From: Microbacterium sp. p3-SID336
GTDB lineage: Bacteria; Actinomycetota; Actinomycetes; Actinomycetales; Microbacteriaceae
Assembly: GCF_025143365.1 (NCBI RefSeq)
Contig: NZ_JALXPE010000037.1
Coordinates: 1-39,538 of the forward strand
Direction: 5' to 3'
DNA length: 39,538 nucleotides
The notes under the pieces: model-generated
Databases searched by the model: none
Told to the model about the DNA's origin: nothing
What the model saw: only the letters and a program-made list of their open reading frames with translations
Position numbers and translations under genes: made by a program
In this document: positions 16,801 through 25,438 of the stretch, in pieces
How positions within the stretch are numbered: position 1 is the stretch's first letter
Layout of the letters: every line of letters begins with the position of its first letter

Positions 16801-16832
16801 GAAGGCCCCGGGGTGGAGCCCGGGGCCTTCGT
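16799..16832. terminator. Bidirectional terminator between tetR and sucD
   Basis: ACGAAGGCCCCGGG pairs perfectly with CCCGGGGCCTTCGT (14 bp, 6-nt loop). It lies 14 nt past the sucD stop on the minus strand and can also stop transcripts from the regulator. Confidence 0.85.
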
Positions 16833-16846
16833 GACGAGTGTACGCC

Positions 16847-17749
<903 letters not shown>

Positions 17750-17777
17750 TTCTCTGGTTCCTTGTGTCTCGACGCGA

Positions 17778-18944
17778 TCAGGCGTTGGCGAACTCGGCGG
17801 CCTTGTCGGCGCCCTCGTCCATCGTGGCGGCCAGGGTGACGAGCGGGTGCGCGTACTCCGCGAGGATCGCGCGACCCTCCTCGACGCGGTTGCCGTCGAG
17901 GCGGACGACGAGCGGCTTGGAGGCCGTGTCGCCGAGCGTCTCCAGGGCGCCCTTGATGCCGTTGGCGACGGCGTCGCACGCCGTGATGCCGCCGAACACG
18001 TTGACGAACACGCTCTTGACCTGCGGGTCGCCGAGGATGACGTCGAGACCGGCGGCCATGACCTCGGCCGAGGCGCCGCCGCCGATGTCGAGGAAGTTGG
18101 CGGGCTTGACGCCGTTGTGGTTCTCACCGGCGTAGGCGACGACGTCGAGCGTCGACATGACCAGACCCGCGCCGTTGCCGATGATGCCGACCTCGCCGTC
18201 GAGCTTCACGTAGTTGAGGCCGCTCTTCTTGGCCTTCGCCTCGAGCGGGTCGGCGGCGTCCTTGTCCTCGAGCGCCTCGTGCTCGGGGTGACGGATCTCG
18301 GAGGCGTTGTCATCCAGCGTGACCTTGCCGTCGAGCGCGATGATGTCGCCGTCCTCGGTGCGGACGAGCGGGTTGACCTCGACGAGCGTCGCGTCCTCGC
18401 CCTTGTAGACCTCGTAGAGCTTCACGAAGACGTCGGAGACCTTCTCGACGAGGTCCTCCGGGAAGTTCGCCGCGCGGGCGATCTCGACGGCCTTCTGCTT
18501 GTCGATGCCCGTGAGCGGGTTGACCTCGACACGGGCCAGAGCCTCGGGCTTCTCGACGGCGAGCTGCTCGATCTCCATACCGCCCTCGACGGAGCACAGC
18601 GAGAGGTAGGAGCGGTTGGCGCGGTCGAGCAGCACGGAGAAGTAGAACTCCTCCGCGATGCGGGCACCCTGGGCGACCATGACGCGCTTGACCACGTGGC
18701 CCTTGATGTCGAGGCCGAGGATGGCCTTCGCCGCCTCGTACGCCTCGTCGGGGGTCTTCGCGACCTTGACACCGCCGGCCTTGCCGCGGCCACCGGTCTT
18801 GACCTGGGCCTTGACGACCACCACACCGCCGATCTTCTCGGCGGCCGCCTTCACCTCCTCGGGGGTGTCGGCGACGATGCCGGCGAGGACCGGCACTCCG
18901 TACTTCTCGAAAACGTCTCGTGCCTGGTACTCGTACAGATCCAC
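17778..18944 (-). CDS. sucC: Succinate--CoA ligase, beta subunit
   Basis: 388 residues. The ATP-grasp subunit binds nucleotide and succinate. It starts [19 protein letters not shown], as typical for the family. ATP-grasp residues follow in [19 protein letters not shown], and the C-terminal ligase domain contains [15 protein letters not shown]. The start codon is GTG 18944 with AAGGA 6 nt upstream; the protein's first residues align well with known SucC, which supports this start. The upstream gap holds an 18-bp perfect palindrome and a possible TAGGCT -10 at 19014-19019. Confidence 0.98.
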   Translation of the reverse strand: MDLYEYQARDVFEKYGVPVLAGIVADTPEEVKAAAEKIGGVVVVKAQVKTGGRGKAGGVKVAKTPDEAYEAAKAILGLDIKGHVVKRVMVAQGARIAEEFYFSVLLDRANRSYLSLCSVEGGMEIEQLAVEKPEALARVEVNPLTGIDKQKAVEIARAANFPEDLVEKVSDVFVKLYEVYKGEDATLVEVNPLVRTEDGDIIALDGKVTLDDNASEIRHPEHEALEDKDAADPLEAKAKKSGLNYVKLDGEVGIIGNGAGLVMSTLDVVAYAGENHNGVKPANFLDIGGGASAEVMAAGLDVILGDPQVKSVFVNVFGGITACDAVANGIKGALETLGDTASKPLVVRLDGNRVEEGRAILAEYAHPLVTLAATMDEGADKAAEFANA

Positions 18945-18985
18945 TGTGGTTCCTTCACTGGGCTGCTGTTGGTCTGGTGATTCTC

Positions 18986-19003
18986 TCGATGTCGAGACAT
19001 CGA
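18986..19003. promoter_or_regulatory. Perfect 18-bp palindrome upstream of sucCD
   Basis: TCGATGTC-GA-GACATCGA, with 8-bp perfect arms, centred about 50 nt before the sucC start and about 106 nt before the divergent TetR start. CTCGATGTCGAG overlaps it as a second small palindrome. It lies just downstream of a possible sucC -10 (19014-19019), a position that would suit a repressor. The cognate regulator is not known. Confidence 0.45.
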
Positions 19004-19088
19004 CCAGTCCCCCAGCCTACTACCTCGGCCTGGACGCTCCGGAGCCCCCGGCGAGCCGCCGACCCGGGGCGACGCGACGCCGAGGACC

Positions 19089-19094
19089 TAGGAT
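19089..19094 (+). promoter_or_regulatory. -10 element for leaderless tetR transcript
   Basis: TAGGAT ends 6 nt before ATG 19101. There is no Shine-Dalgarno sequence, and no clear -35 box was seen. Confidence 0.5.
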
Positions 19095-19100
19095 TTCGTC

Positions 19101-19763
19101 ATGCGAGACTTCCCCGAACCGCGCGACGCCGTCGTCGCCGCAGCCCTCGAGCTCTTCCAGACGCAGGGGTTCGACCAGACGTCCGTCGAGCAGATCGCCA
19201 AGGCCGCCGGCGTCTCCCGCTCCACCTTCTTCCGGCAGTTCGGCGGCAAGGAGGACGTGGTCTTCGCCGACCACGAGGTGCTGCTGGAACAGCTCAGGGA
19301 GTTCCTCGCGGAGGGTCACGACGATCCGTGGGGCGCGGTGTGCGCGGCATCGGAGTCGGTGTTCACCCATTTCGCGCACGACCCGGAGCTGGCGCGCCGC
19401 CGCTACCAGATCGTGCGCCAGGTGCCTGTGCTGCGTGAGCGCGAGATCATCACCGTGTTCCGCTACGAGCGCCTGTTCGACGAGTACCTCCGCGGAGCGC
19501 TTCCCGGGGTCGATCCGCTGGACGCGGTCGGCTTCGCCGCACTGGTCACCGCGGTGCACAACCACGTGCTGCGCCAGCTGCTGCGCGGCCGGAGGAAGGT
19601 GCCGCTGTCGACGCTGCAGGCGGCCCTCGCCGACGTGCGTCGCCGCTATGGCGTGACGGAGGATGCCGCCGCGACCGCGCCGGACGACATGGTGGTGGCG
19701 GTGTTCCCGCGGACCATGCCCATCGCCGAGGTGACCCGGAGGCTCCGCTCCGAGCTCGACTGA
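19101..19763 (+). CDS. TetR-family regulator next to acyl-CoA dehydrogenase
   Basis: 220 residues. The TetR DNA-binding domain spans residues about 8-55 (AVVAAALELFQTQGFDQTSVEQIAKAA, recognition helix VSRSTFFRQFGGKEDVVF). The rest is helical, with no recognisable ligand signature. Transcription is probably leaderless, from TAGGAT 6 nt before the ATG. It lies 71 nt upstream of the acyl-CoA dehydrogenase gene on the same strand, and that gap contains a perfect inverted repeat (19790-19816). The likely job is control of that dehydrogenase in response to an acyl-CoA or fatty acid; the ligand is inferred from context only. Confidence 0.92.
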   Translation: MRDFPEPRDAVVAAALELFQTQGFDQTSVEQIAKAAGVSRSTFFRQFGGKEDVVFADHEVLLEQLREFLAEGHDDPWGAVCAASESVFTHFAHDPELARRRYQIVRQVPVLREREIITVFRYERLFDEYLRGALPGVDPLDAVGFAALVTAVHNHVLRQLLRGRRKVPLSTLQAALADVRRRYGVTEDAAATAPDDMVVAVFPRTMPIAEVTRRLRSELD

Positions 19764-19789
19764 TCGCAGGACATCCGAGGCTCGTGAAA

Positions 19790-19816
19790 CTCAGTATCGA
19801 GGCGTATGATACTGAG
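19790..19816. promoter_or_regulatory. Operator for the acyl-CoA dehydrogenase gene
   Basis: CTCAGTATC and GATACTGAG form a perfect 9-bp inverted repeat with a 9-nt spacer. The right arm overlaps TATGAT at 19805-19810, a good -10 (5 of 6). A protein bound here would block the dehydrogenase promoter. The adjacent TetR protein is the natural candidate. Confidence 0.7.
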
Positions 19817-19834
19817 GTCCACGAAGGAGCAGTC

Positions 19835-21070
19835 ATGAGCACCGAAGCCTCCCCGTTCCCCGGCGAGCGGGTCTCGTCGTACGACGTCACCCGCCGACAG
19901 GACAGCGACTACTACGCCGTGTTCGCCGACATCCCCGCCGCCGACCGCGCCGCGTGGGATCGTGCGAAGGCCTATGTCGACGAGGTCGCGCCGCAGATGG
20001 CGGAGGCCTGGGACCGTGCCGAGTACCCTCTCTCCGCCGCCCGGCGGATGGGCGAGATGGACCTCGTCGTCGACGGCATCGACCACCCCGCGCTCACCCG
20101 CCTGTCGCCCCTCGCCGCCGGTCTGGTGAACATGGAGATCTCCCGCGGCGACGGCTCCCTCGGCACGATCCTCGCCGTGCAGGGCGGCCTCGCGCTGCGC
20201 ACTCTGGCCCTGTTCGGCTCCGCCGCGCAGCAGGAGCGCTGGCTCACCGCCCTCGCCGACGGCTCCGTGCTCGGCTCCTTCGCCCTGACCGAGCCCGACC
20301 ACGGATCCGACTCGGTGTCGCTGGAGACCGTGGCCCGCCGCGACGGCGACCACTGGGTCCTCCGCGGGGCGAAGAAGTGGATCGGCAACGGAGCCTCCGG
20401 CGGCATCACGTTCGTGTGGGCCCGCGTGGACGACGAGACCGCCGCCGAGCACGGCGCCGTGCGCTGCTTCCTCGTGGAGCAGGACGCACCGGGGTACGCC
20501 GGGACCGTGATCCGCGGCAAGGCCTCACTGCGCGCGATCCACCAGGCGCACATCCGCCTCGACGACGTGCGTGTCCCCCTCGACGCGGTGCTGCCGGGGA
20601 CGAAGAGCTTCAAGGACGCGTCGACCGTGCTCTACGCGACGCGCTCCGGCGTGGCCTGGTCGGCGCTCGGCCACGCGACCGCCTGCTACGAAGCCGCCCT
20701 CGCCTACGCGAAGGAGCGGGTGCAGTTCGGAAAGCCGCTCGCGAAGTTCCAGATGGTGCAGGAGCGCCTGACCCACATGCTCGAAGACCTCACCGCCATG
20801 CAGCTCTACTGCCGCCGCATGGCCGACCTCGAGCAGGCGGGGCAGCTGCGCCCCACGCAGGCGTCGCTGGCGAAGTTCCACAACACGCGGGCAGCCCGTC
20901 GCATCGCCTCCACCGCGCGCGACCTGCTCGGCGGCAACGGGATCCTGCTCGAGAACGGCGTGATGCAGCACCTGGCCGACATCGAGGCCATCCACACCTA
21001 CGAGGGCACGGAATCCGTGCAGGCGCTGCTGCTCGGCCGCGACATCACGGGCATGAGCGCCTTCGCCTGA
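19835..21070 (+). CDS. Acyl-CoA dehydrogenase, glutaryl-CoA-dehydrogenase-like
   Basis: 411 residues. FAD flavoenzyme for alpha,beta-dehydrogenation of an acyl-CoA. The middle domain carries SFALTEPDHGSDS and GAKKWIGNGASGGITFVWAR (flavin and substrate contacts). The C-terminal helical domain has YAKERVQFGKPLAKFQMVQ. The catalytic base is Glu390 in HTYEGTES, followed by LGRDITGMSAFA, the arrangement typical of the glutaryl-CoA dehydrogenase branch. Whether it decarboxylates glutaryl-CoA cannot be told. ATG 19835 has AAGGAG at ideal spacing. It is probably repressed at the palindrome 19790-19816, and converges on the next gene with only 3 nt between stops. Confidence 0.92.
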   Translation: MSTEASPFPGERVSSYDVTRRQDSDYYAVFADIPAADRAAWDRAKAYVDEVAPQMAEAWDRAEYPLSAARRMGEMDLVVDGIDHPALTRLSPLAAGLVNMEISRGDGSLGTILAVQGGLALRTLALFGSAAQQERWLTALADGSVLGSFALTEPDHGSDSVSLETVARRDGDHWVLRGAKKWIGNGASGGITFVWARVDDETAAEHGAVRCFLVEQDAPGYAGTVIRGKASLRAIHQAHIRLDDVRVPLDAVLPGTKSFKDASTVLYATRSGVAWSALGHATACYEAALAYAKERVQFGKPLAKFQMVQERLTHMLEDLTAMQLYCRRMADLEQAGQLRPTQASLAKFHNTRAARRIASTARDLLGGNGILLENGVMQHLADIEAIHTYEGTESVQALLLGRDITGMSAFA

Positions 21071-21073
21071 GCC

Positions 21074-21559
21074 TCAGTCGCAGCCGCAGCCGCCCGCGGG
21101 GGTCTTCACCATGAAGCACACGTCGCAGACGCCGTAGTCGCGCTCGACCGGCTTGGGCGCCGCGGGCGTGCGCGGAGCCGCGGGGGTCCGCGGCGTCGAG
21201 GAGCGCTTCGCCTTGACGGCGGTGGGCGGTGCGAACTCGCTCGGGTGCACGACGTAGAAGTACGGCGCACGGCCCTCGCTCGGCTGCAGGCGGAGGCGGG
21301 TGGAGCCGACCGTGACCACCTCGTCCTCCGTGAAGCCGTTGGTGTAGGTGCGGCCGATGTGGAGCGCTGCTCCCTCGCCGCGGCGGATCGCCTCGATGTA
21401 GCGGCCCCTGTCGATCAGCGAGGTCACGCCGACCTGATCGACGATCTCGGCGATGAAGGCGTGGTTCACCGGATCGATGCGATGGGCGCGCAGCGCCTCG
21501 GGAAGCGAGCGGTACGGACGGGAGGTGCCGGCGGGAGTCGGGCCCTGGACTTCATTCAT
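21074..21559 (-). CDS. Hypothetical protein with Cys-rich C-terminal zinc-binding-like tail
   Basis: 161 residues, not recognised as a named family. Residues about 10-105 form a predicted mixed alpha/beta domain. Then comes a Pro/Ala/Thr linker with the repeat TPAAPRTPAAPKP. The end is GVCDVCFMVKTPAGGCGCD, a CxxC...CxC pattern that could bind zinc. I chose ATG 21559 (MNEVQGP), just after a GGAAGG-like purine stretch; an upstream ATG at 21631 would add 24 residues without a ribosome site. It stands alone between two convergent or divergent neighbours. The linker suggests a mobile metal-binding tail; function is unknown. Confidence 0.65.
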   Translation of the reverse strand: MNEVQGPTPAGTSRPYRSLPEALRAHRIDPVNHAFIAEIVDQVGVTSLIDRGRYIEAIRRGEGAALHIGRTYTNGFTEDEVVTVGSTRLRLQPSEGRAPYFYVVHPSEFAPPTAVKAKRSSTPRTPAAPRTPAAPKPVERDYGVCDVCFMVKTPAGGCGCD

Positions 21560-21624
21560 CCCTTCCAGGATCGCACGGCGCAACCCCCTCTGCCGACCGC
21601 AAGGCGCCGTGACAGACTGACGGC

Positions 21625-23076
21625 ATGGCACGCGCGACGATCATCGGCTCCGGTCCGAACGGCCTCTCGGCGGGGGTCGCGCTCGCCAGGGCGGGCTACC
21701 GGGTGCGCATCCTGGAAGCGGCGGACACCGCCGGGGGCGGTCTGCGCACACAGGAGGCCACGCTCCCCGGGTTTGTGCACGACGTGTGCTCCGCCGTGCA
21801 CCCCGCGGCCGTCGCCTCGCCGTTCTTCCAGGCCTTCCGGCTCGACGAGCGCATCGACTGGATCGATCCCGCCATCTCGTTCGCGCACCCGCTCGACGGC
21901 GGCAGGGCAGCCATCGCATGGCGCGACATCGAGCGCACCGCAGCGGAGCTCGGCGTGGACGGCGACGCCTGGCTGCGGCGCCTGCGCCCCCTCAGCACGC
22001 ACATCGACGGGGTGACCGACTTCACGGGCAACCAGCTCCTTCGCATCCCGCGCGACCCGGTCACCGCCGTGCGCTACTCGATCCGCATGCTCGACCAGGG
22101 CACGCCGCTCGCCCGCACCGCCTTCCGCACCGAGGAGGCAGCCGCGCTGATGGCCGGGGTGGTCGCGCACGCGAACTCCCCGCAGCCCACGCTCGCGGGC
22201 GCCGCCGCGGGGCTCCTGCTCGCCGGACTCGCGCACGCCGGCGGCTGGCCCTACCCCCGCGGCGGCTCGCAGGTGATCGCCGACGCCCTGATCGCCGACC
22301 TGGAGGCGCACGGCGGCACGATCGAGACCGGCGCCAGGGTGACCGACCTCGCCGCACTGGACTGGGGCGACCCGGCCCAGGGCGACGTGCTGCTGCTGAA
22401 CACCTCGCCGCGCCTCGCGCTCACGCACCCGGACGTGCCGGCCGGCTACGCGCGCGCCCTCCGCGCCTACCGCTACGGCGCGGCGGCCGCCAAGGTCGAC
22501 TTCGCCCTGGACGCCCCCGTCCCCTGGACCAACGAGCTCGTCCGCGACGCGGCCACCGTGCACGTCGCCGGCACCCGCGACGAGGTGTGGGCGAGCGAGA
22601 ACGCCGTCGCCAGAGGTCGCGTGACCGATCGGCCGTACGTGCTGGCCGTCCAGCCCTCCCGCTTCGACCCGACGCGGGCCCCCGAGGGCAAGGCCGTCCT
22701 GTGGGCGTACATCCACGTCCCGAACGGCTCCGACCTCGATCCCACCGCACTCATCACCGCGCAGGTCGAGCGCTTCGCGCCCGGGTTCCGGGACCGGATC
22801 CTCGCCCACCACGCGGTGCCGGCGTCGTCGCGCGAGGCCATCAACCCGGCCGAGGTCGGCGGCGACATCTCCGGCGGGGTGTTCGACATGCGCCAGGCCC
22901 TGCGCCGCCCCGTCCTCTCCCCCGCGCCCTGGCGGACACCGCTGCGCGGCGTGTACCTCGCGTCGGCTTCCACCCCGCCGGGCCCCGCGGTCAACGGCAT
23001 GGCCGGATGGCACGCCGCGCACACGGTGCTCCGTGACGCCGGCTCCCCCGCGGAGCTCGACGACCTGTTCGACTGA
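21625..23076 (+). CDS. FAD/NAD(P)-dependent oxidoreductase, phytoene-desaturase-like
   Basis: 483 residues. The N-terminal dinucleotide-binding motif ATIIGSGPNGLSAGVALARAG is followed by GYRVRILEAADTAGGGLRT, the usual beta-alpha-beta plus ADP-ribose contact. The C-terminal FAD segment is GVYLASASTPPGPAVNGMAGW. This fold is shared by carotenoid desaturases and isomerases and by their uncharacterised actinobacterial relatives. No other carotenoid genes lie nearby, so a carotenoid role is not supported. ATG 21625 has CAGACT exactly 6 nt upstream and no Shine-Dalgarno, pointing to a leaderless transcript. It is followed by a palindromic intergenic element. Confidence 0.88.
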   Translation: MARATIIGSGPNGLSAGVALARAGYRVRILEAADTAGGGLRTQEATLPGFVHDVCSAVHPAAVASPFFQAFRLDERIDWIDPAISFAHPLDGGRAAIAWRDIERTAAELGVDGDAWLRRLRPLSTHIDGVTDFTGNQLLRIPRDPVTAVRYSIRMLDQGTPLARTAFRTEEAAALMAGVVAHANSPQPTLAGAAAGLLLAGLAHAGGWPYPRGGSQVIADALIADLEAHGGTIETGARVTDLAALDWGDPAQGDVLLLNTSPRLALTHPDVPAGYARALRAYRYGAAAAKVDFALDAPVPWTNELVRDAATVHVAGTRDEVWASENAVARGRVTDRPYVLAVQPSRFDPTRAPEGKAVLWAYIHVPNGSDLDPTALITAQVERFAPGFRDRILAHHAVPASSREAINPAEVGGDISGGVFDMRQALRRPVLSPAPWRTPLRGVYLASASTPPGPAVNGMAGWHAAHTVLRDAGSPAELDDLFD

Positions 23077-23088
23077 CCGCCGCCCGGA

Positions 23089-23169
23089 CGCAACTCCTCA
23101 GAAGCGCTCCGCCGCGTCGGCGACACGCCGCCGTGAACGGCGCCCGAGTCGCGTTCCTGAGGAGTTGCG
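23089..23169. repeat. 81-bp palindromic intergenic element (REP/MITE-like)
   Basis: The 19-bp ends 23089-23107 (CGCAACTCCTCAGAAGCGC) and 23151-23169 are inverted copies with two mismatches. The 43-bp centre is itself rich in CGCCG/CGGCG self-complementarity. It begins 13 nt after the oxidoreductase stop and ends 50 nt before the ligase start. It could be a dispersed palindromic repeat or a terminator; it has no T run. Confidence 0.75.
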
Positions 23170-23219
23170 AACGCCGTGCGGGCCTTTCCCCCGGGTCGCG
23201 CCCGGGCCAGGATGGGGGC

Positions 23220-24263
23220 ATGCGCTACGACATCCCGGCCCCCATGCTCGCCAAGGCCGTCGCCACCGTCCCGGATCCCGAGAAGACCTCCGGCGGCCTG
23301 CTGTTCGAGCCGAAGTGGGACGGCTTCCGCGGGCTGATCGCGTGGGACGGGGAGACCGTGGAGATCGGCTCCCGCGGGGCGAAGCCGCTCACGCGCTACT
23401 TCCCCGAGCTGGTCGACGCGATCCCCGAGCTGCTGCCAGGGCCGTGCCTGCTGGACGGCGAGATCGTGGTGGCGACGGGCCCGCAGGGAGCGCAGCGCCT
23501 GGACTGGGAGGCCCTCAGCCAGCGCATCCACCCGGCCGCCTCCCGGGTCGCGAAGCTCGCCGCCGAGACGCCCGCCATGTTCATCGCGTTCGACCTGCTC
23601 GCCTCCGGGGAGGACGATCTGCGCGACCAGTCGTTCGAGACCCGGCGCGCCCGTCTGGAGACGCTGATGGAGGCGGTCGATCATCCGCTGCATCTGACCA
23701 GGACCACCCGTGACCGCGACGCCGCCGTCCGGTGGCTCGAGGAGTTCGAGGGCGCCGGGCTCGACGGGGTCGTCGCCAAGCCCCTGGATCAGCCGTACGC
23801 CCCCGGGAAGCGCACGCTGCTGAAGATCAAGCACGCGCGCACCGCCGACGTCGTCGCGCTCGGCTACCGCGTCCACAAGTCGGGCTCCGGGGTGGGCTCG
23901 CTGCTGGTGGGCCTGTACGACGCGGACGGCACCCTGCGGCAGGTGGGCGGTGTCGCCGCCTGGAGCGACGCCCGCCGGCAGCAGCTGGTCGAGGAGCTCG
24001 CTCCCCTCGTCGAGCGCGACGAGCACGGAGCGGCCGTGACGGGCGAGGGCGAGCGCTCGCGCTTCAGCGGCGCGAAGGACGTGTCGTTCGTGCGACTGCG
24101 CCCCGAGCGTGTGCTGGAGGTGCGATACGACCAGCTCGAGGGCGCGCGCTTCCGCCACACCGTGCAGTTCGAGCGGTGGCGCCCCGACCGCGACGCGCGC
24201 TCGTGCACGTACGACCAGCTCGACACCGTCGCCGGCTACGACCTCGCCGACGTGCTCAGCTGA
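23220..24263 (+). CDS. ligC: ATP-dependent DNA ligase, LigC type
   Basis: 347 residues. It seals nicks by forming a ligase-AMP intermediate. Lys32 in FEPKWDGFRG is the adenylated lysine. Motif III is AMFIAFDLL, motif IV is GLDGVVAK and motif V is RTLLKIKHART. A C-terminal OB-fold domain (about 225-347) follows. It lacks the polymerase and phosphoesterase domains of LigD, and its size matches mycobacterial LigC. CAGGAT lies 6 nt before ATG 23220 with no Shine-Dalgarno, so it is probably leaderless. It converges on a Prim-Pol gene with 6 nt between stops. In mycobacteria LigC and Prim-PolC act together in gap-filling excision repair, which is the likely role here. Confidence 0.94.
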   Translation: MRYDIPAPMLAKAVATVPDPEKTSGGLLFEPKWDGFRGLIAWDGETVEIGSRGAKPLTRYFPELVDAIPELLPGPCLLDGEIVVATGPQGAQRLDWEALSQRIHPAASRVAKLAAETPAMFIAFDLLASGEDDLRDQSFETRRARLETLMEAVDHPLHLTRTTRDRDAAVRWLEEFEGAGLDGVVAKPLDQPYAPGKRTLLKIKHARTADVVALGYRVHKSGSGVGSLLVGLYDADGTLRQVGGVAAWSDARRQQLVEELAPLVERDEHGAAVTGEGERSRFSGAKDVSFVRLRPERVLEVRYDQLEGARFRHTVQFERWRPDRDARSCTYDQLDTVAGYDLADVLS

Positions 24264-24269
24264 GCCGCC

Positions 24270-25340
24270 TCAGTCCTCGACCGGGTTGCCGTCGGCGTCC
24301 CAGTTCGCTGCGACCTTCTTGCTCGGCTGGACGCGCGGCGGCTCCCCCGGCATCTTGGGGAACTCCGGCGGGAACGGCAGCTCGCCCAGGCCATCGGCCT
24401 TGTCGCGCTCCCACCACTCCAGCAGGGTGTCGATGCGCCCGGGAGACGCCTGCATGTCCGCCCACGGGTCGCCCACCTCGTCGAGGCGCTGGGGGATGCT
24501 GCGCACCGTGAACGCGCGGGGATCGACATCGTCCAGCTCTTCCCAGTGCACGGGAGTGGACACGGTCGCGCCGGGAAGCGCCCGCGGGCTGTAGGCCCCT
24601 GCCATCGTGCGGTCGCGGTTGGCCTGGTTGAAGTCGACGAACAGCCGCTCGCCGCGCTCCTCCTTCCACCAGTTGGTGGTGACCTTCTCGGGCATCCGAC
24701 GCTCCAGCTCACGCCCGGCGGCGATCACGGCGTGCCGCACGTCGAGGAACTCGTGCGTCGGCTCGATCGGGGCGAACACATGCAGTCCGCGGTTGCCGCT
24801 CGTCTTCGCGAACGCCTCCAGCCCGGCCTCGCGCAGCACCTCGCGGAGTGCGTGCGCCGCCGGAACCGCCTCCGCGAAGCCCGTCCCCGGCTGCGGATCC
24901 AGGTCGATGCGCAGCTCCACCGGATTGTCGGAGTCCGTCGCCAGGGAGGCCCACGGGTGGAACACGATCGTGTTCATCTGCACCGCCCAAACGATGGCGC
25001 TGGGACGGTTCAGGACGATCTGCGGATGCTGCCGGCCGCTGTTGTACGTGACGGTGACCGCATCGACGAAGTCCGGCGTGCCCTTCGGCGGGTTCTTCGA
25101 GAAGAAGCCCTCCGCCCCCGGCGCCCCGGAAGCGCCGACGCCGTCGCGGAAGCGCTCGAGCGACACCGGGCGATTGCCGTTCGCCGAGAGGAACGGGACG
25201 GCCGCGATCTGCACGTACTCCGCCAGCTCCGCCTTGGTGATGCCGAGGTCGGGCCAGACCACGCGGTCGGGACTGGACAGCGCGACCTCGCGCTCTCCGT
25301 CGGGGTCGGCGACGGTCAGGGTCACACGTTCTGAGGCCAT
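24270..25340 (-). CDS. LigD-polymerase-domain protein (Prim-PolC-like)
   Basis: 356 residues. A stand-alone archaeo-eukaryotic-primase-type polymerase of the LigD PolDom family, able in relatives to fill short gaps with ribonucleotides. The metal-binding aspartates are Asp146 and Asp148 (RIDLDPQPG), with His187 in GLHVFAPI and Asp236 in LFVDFNQANRD. NPVELRIDLD and SGNRGLHVF are family signatures. No ligase or nuclease domain is fused to it. Start ATG 25340 has TAGGGT (25347-25352) 6 nt upstream, so it is probably leaderless. It is convergent with ligC. The ligase/Prim-Pol pairing without Ku nearby points to excision repair rather than end joining. Confidence 0.92.
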   Translation of the reverse strand: MASERVTLTVADPDGEREVALSSPDRVVWPDLGITKAELAEYVQIAAVPFLSANGNRPVSLERFRDGVGASGAPGAEGFFSKNPPKGTPDFVDAVTVTYNSGRQHPQIVLNRPSAIVWAVQMNTIVFHPWASLATDSDNPVELRIDLDPQPGTGFAEAVPAAHALREVLREAGLEAFAKTSGNRGLHVFAPIEPTHEFLDVRHAVIAAGRELERRMPEKVTTNWWKEERGERLFVDFNQANRDRTMAGAYSPRALPGATVSTPVHWEELDDVDPRAFTVRSIPQRLDEVGDPWADMQASPGRIDTLLEWWERDKADGLGELPFPPEFPKMPGEPPRVQPSKKVAANWDADGNPVED

Positions 25341-25438
25341 GCTCCGACCCTAGAGGGCGGCTCCGGCACGCGGAACCCCGTCGACCCGGTCCGCCCCGGC
25401 GAGGGATCCACGCGGACGACCTCTCGCGGAAGGAGGGG

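Noticed and set aside
23220..25340. Split LigD for Ku-dependent end joining
   Set aside because: The ligase resembles LigC, there is no nuclease domain, and no Ku gene is in the window.
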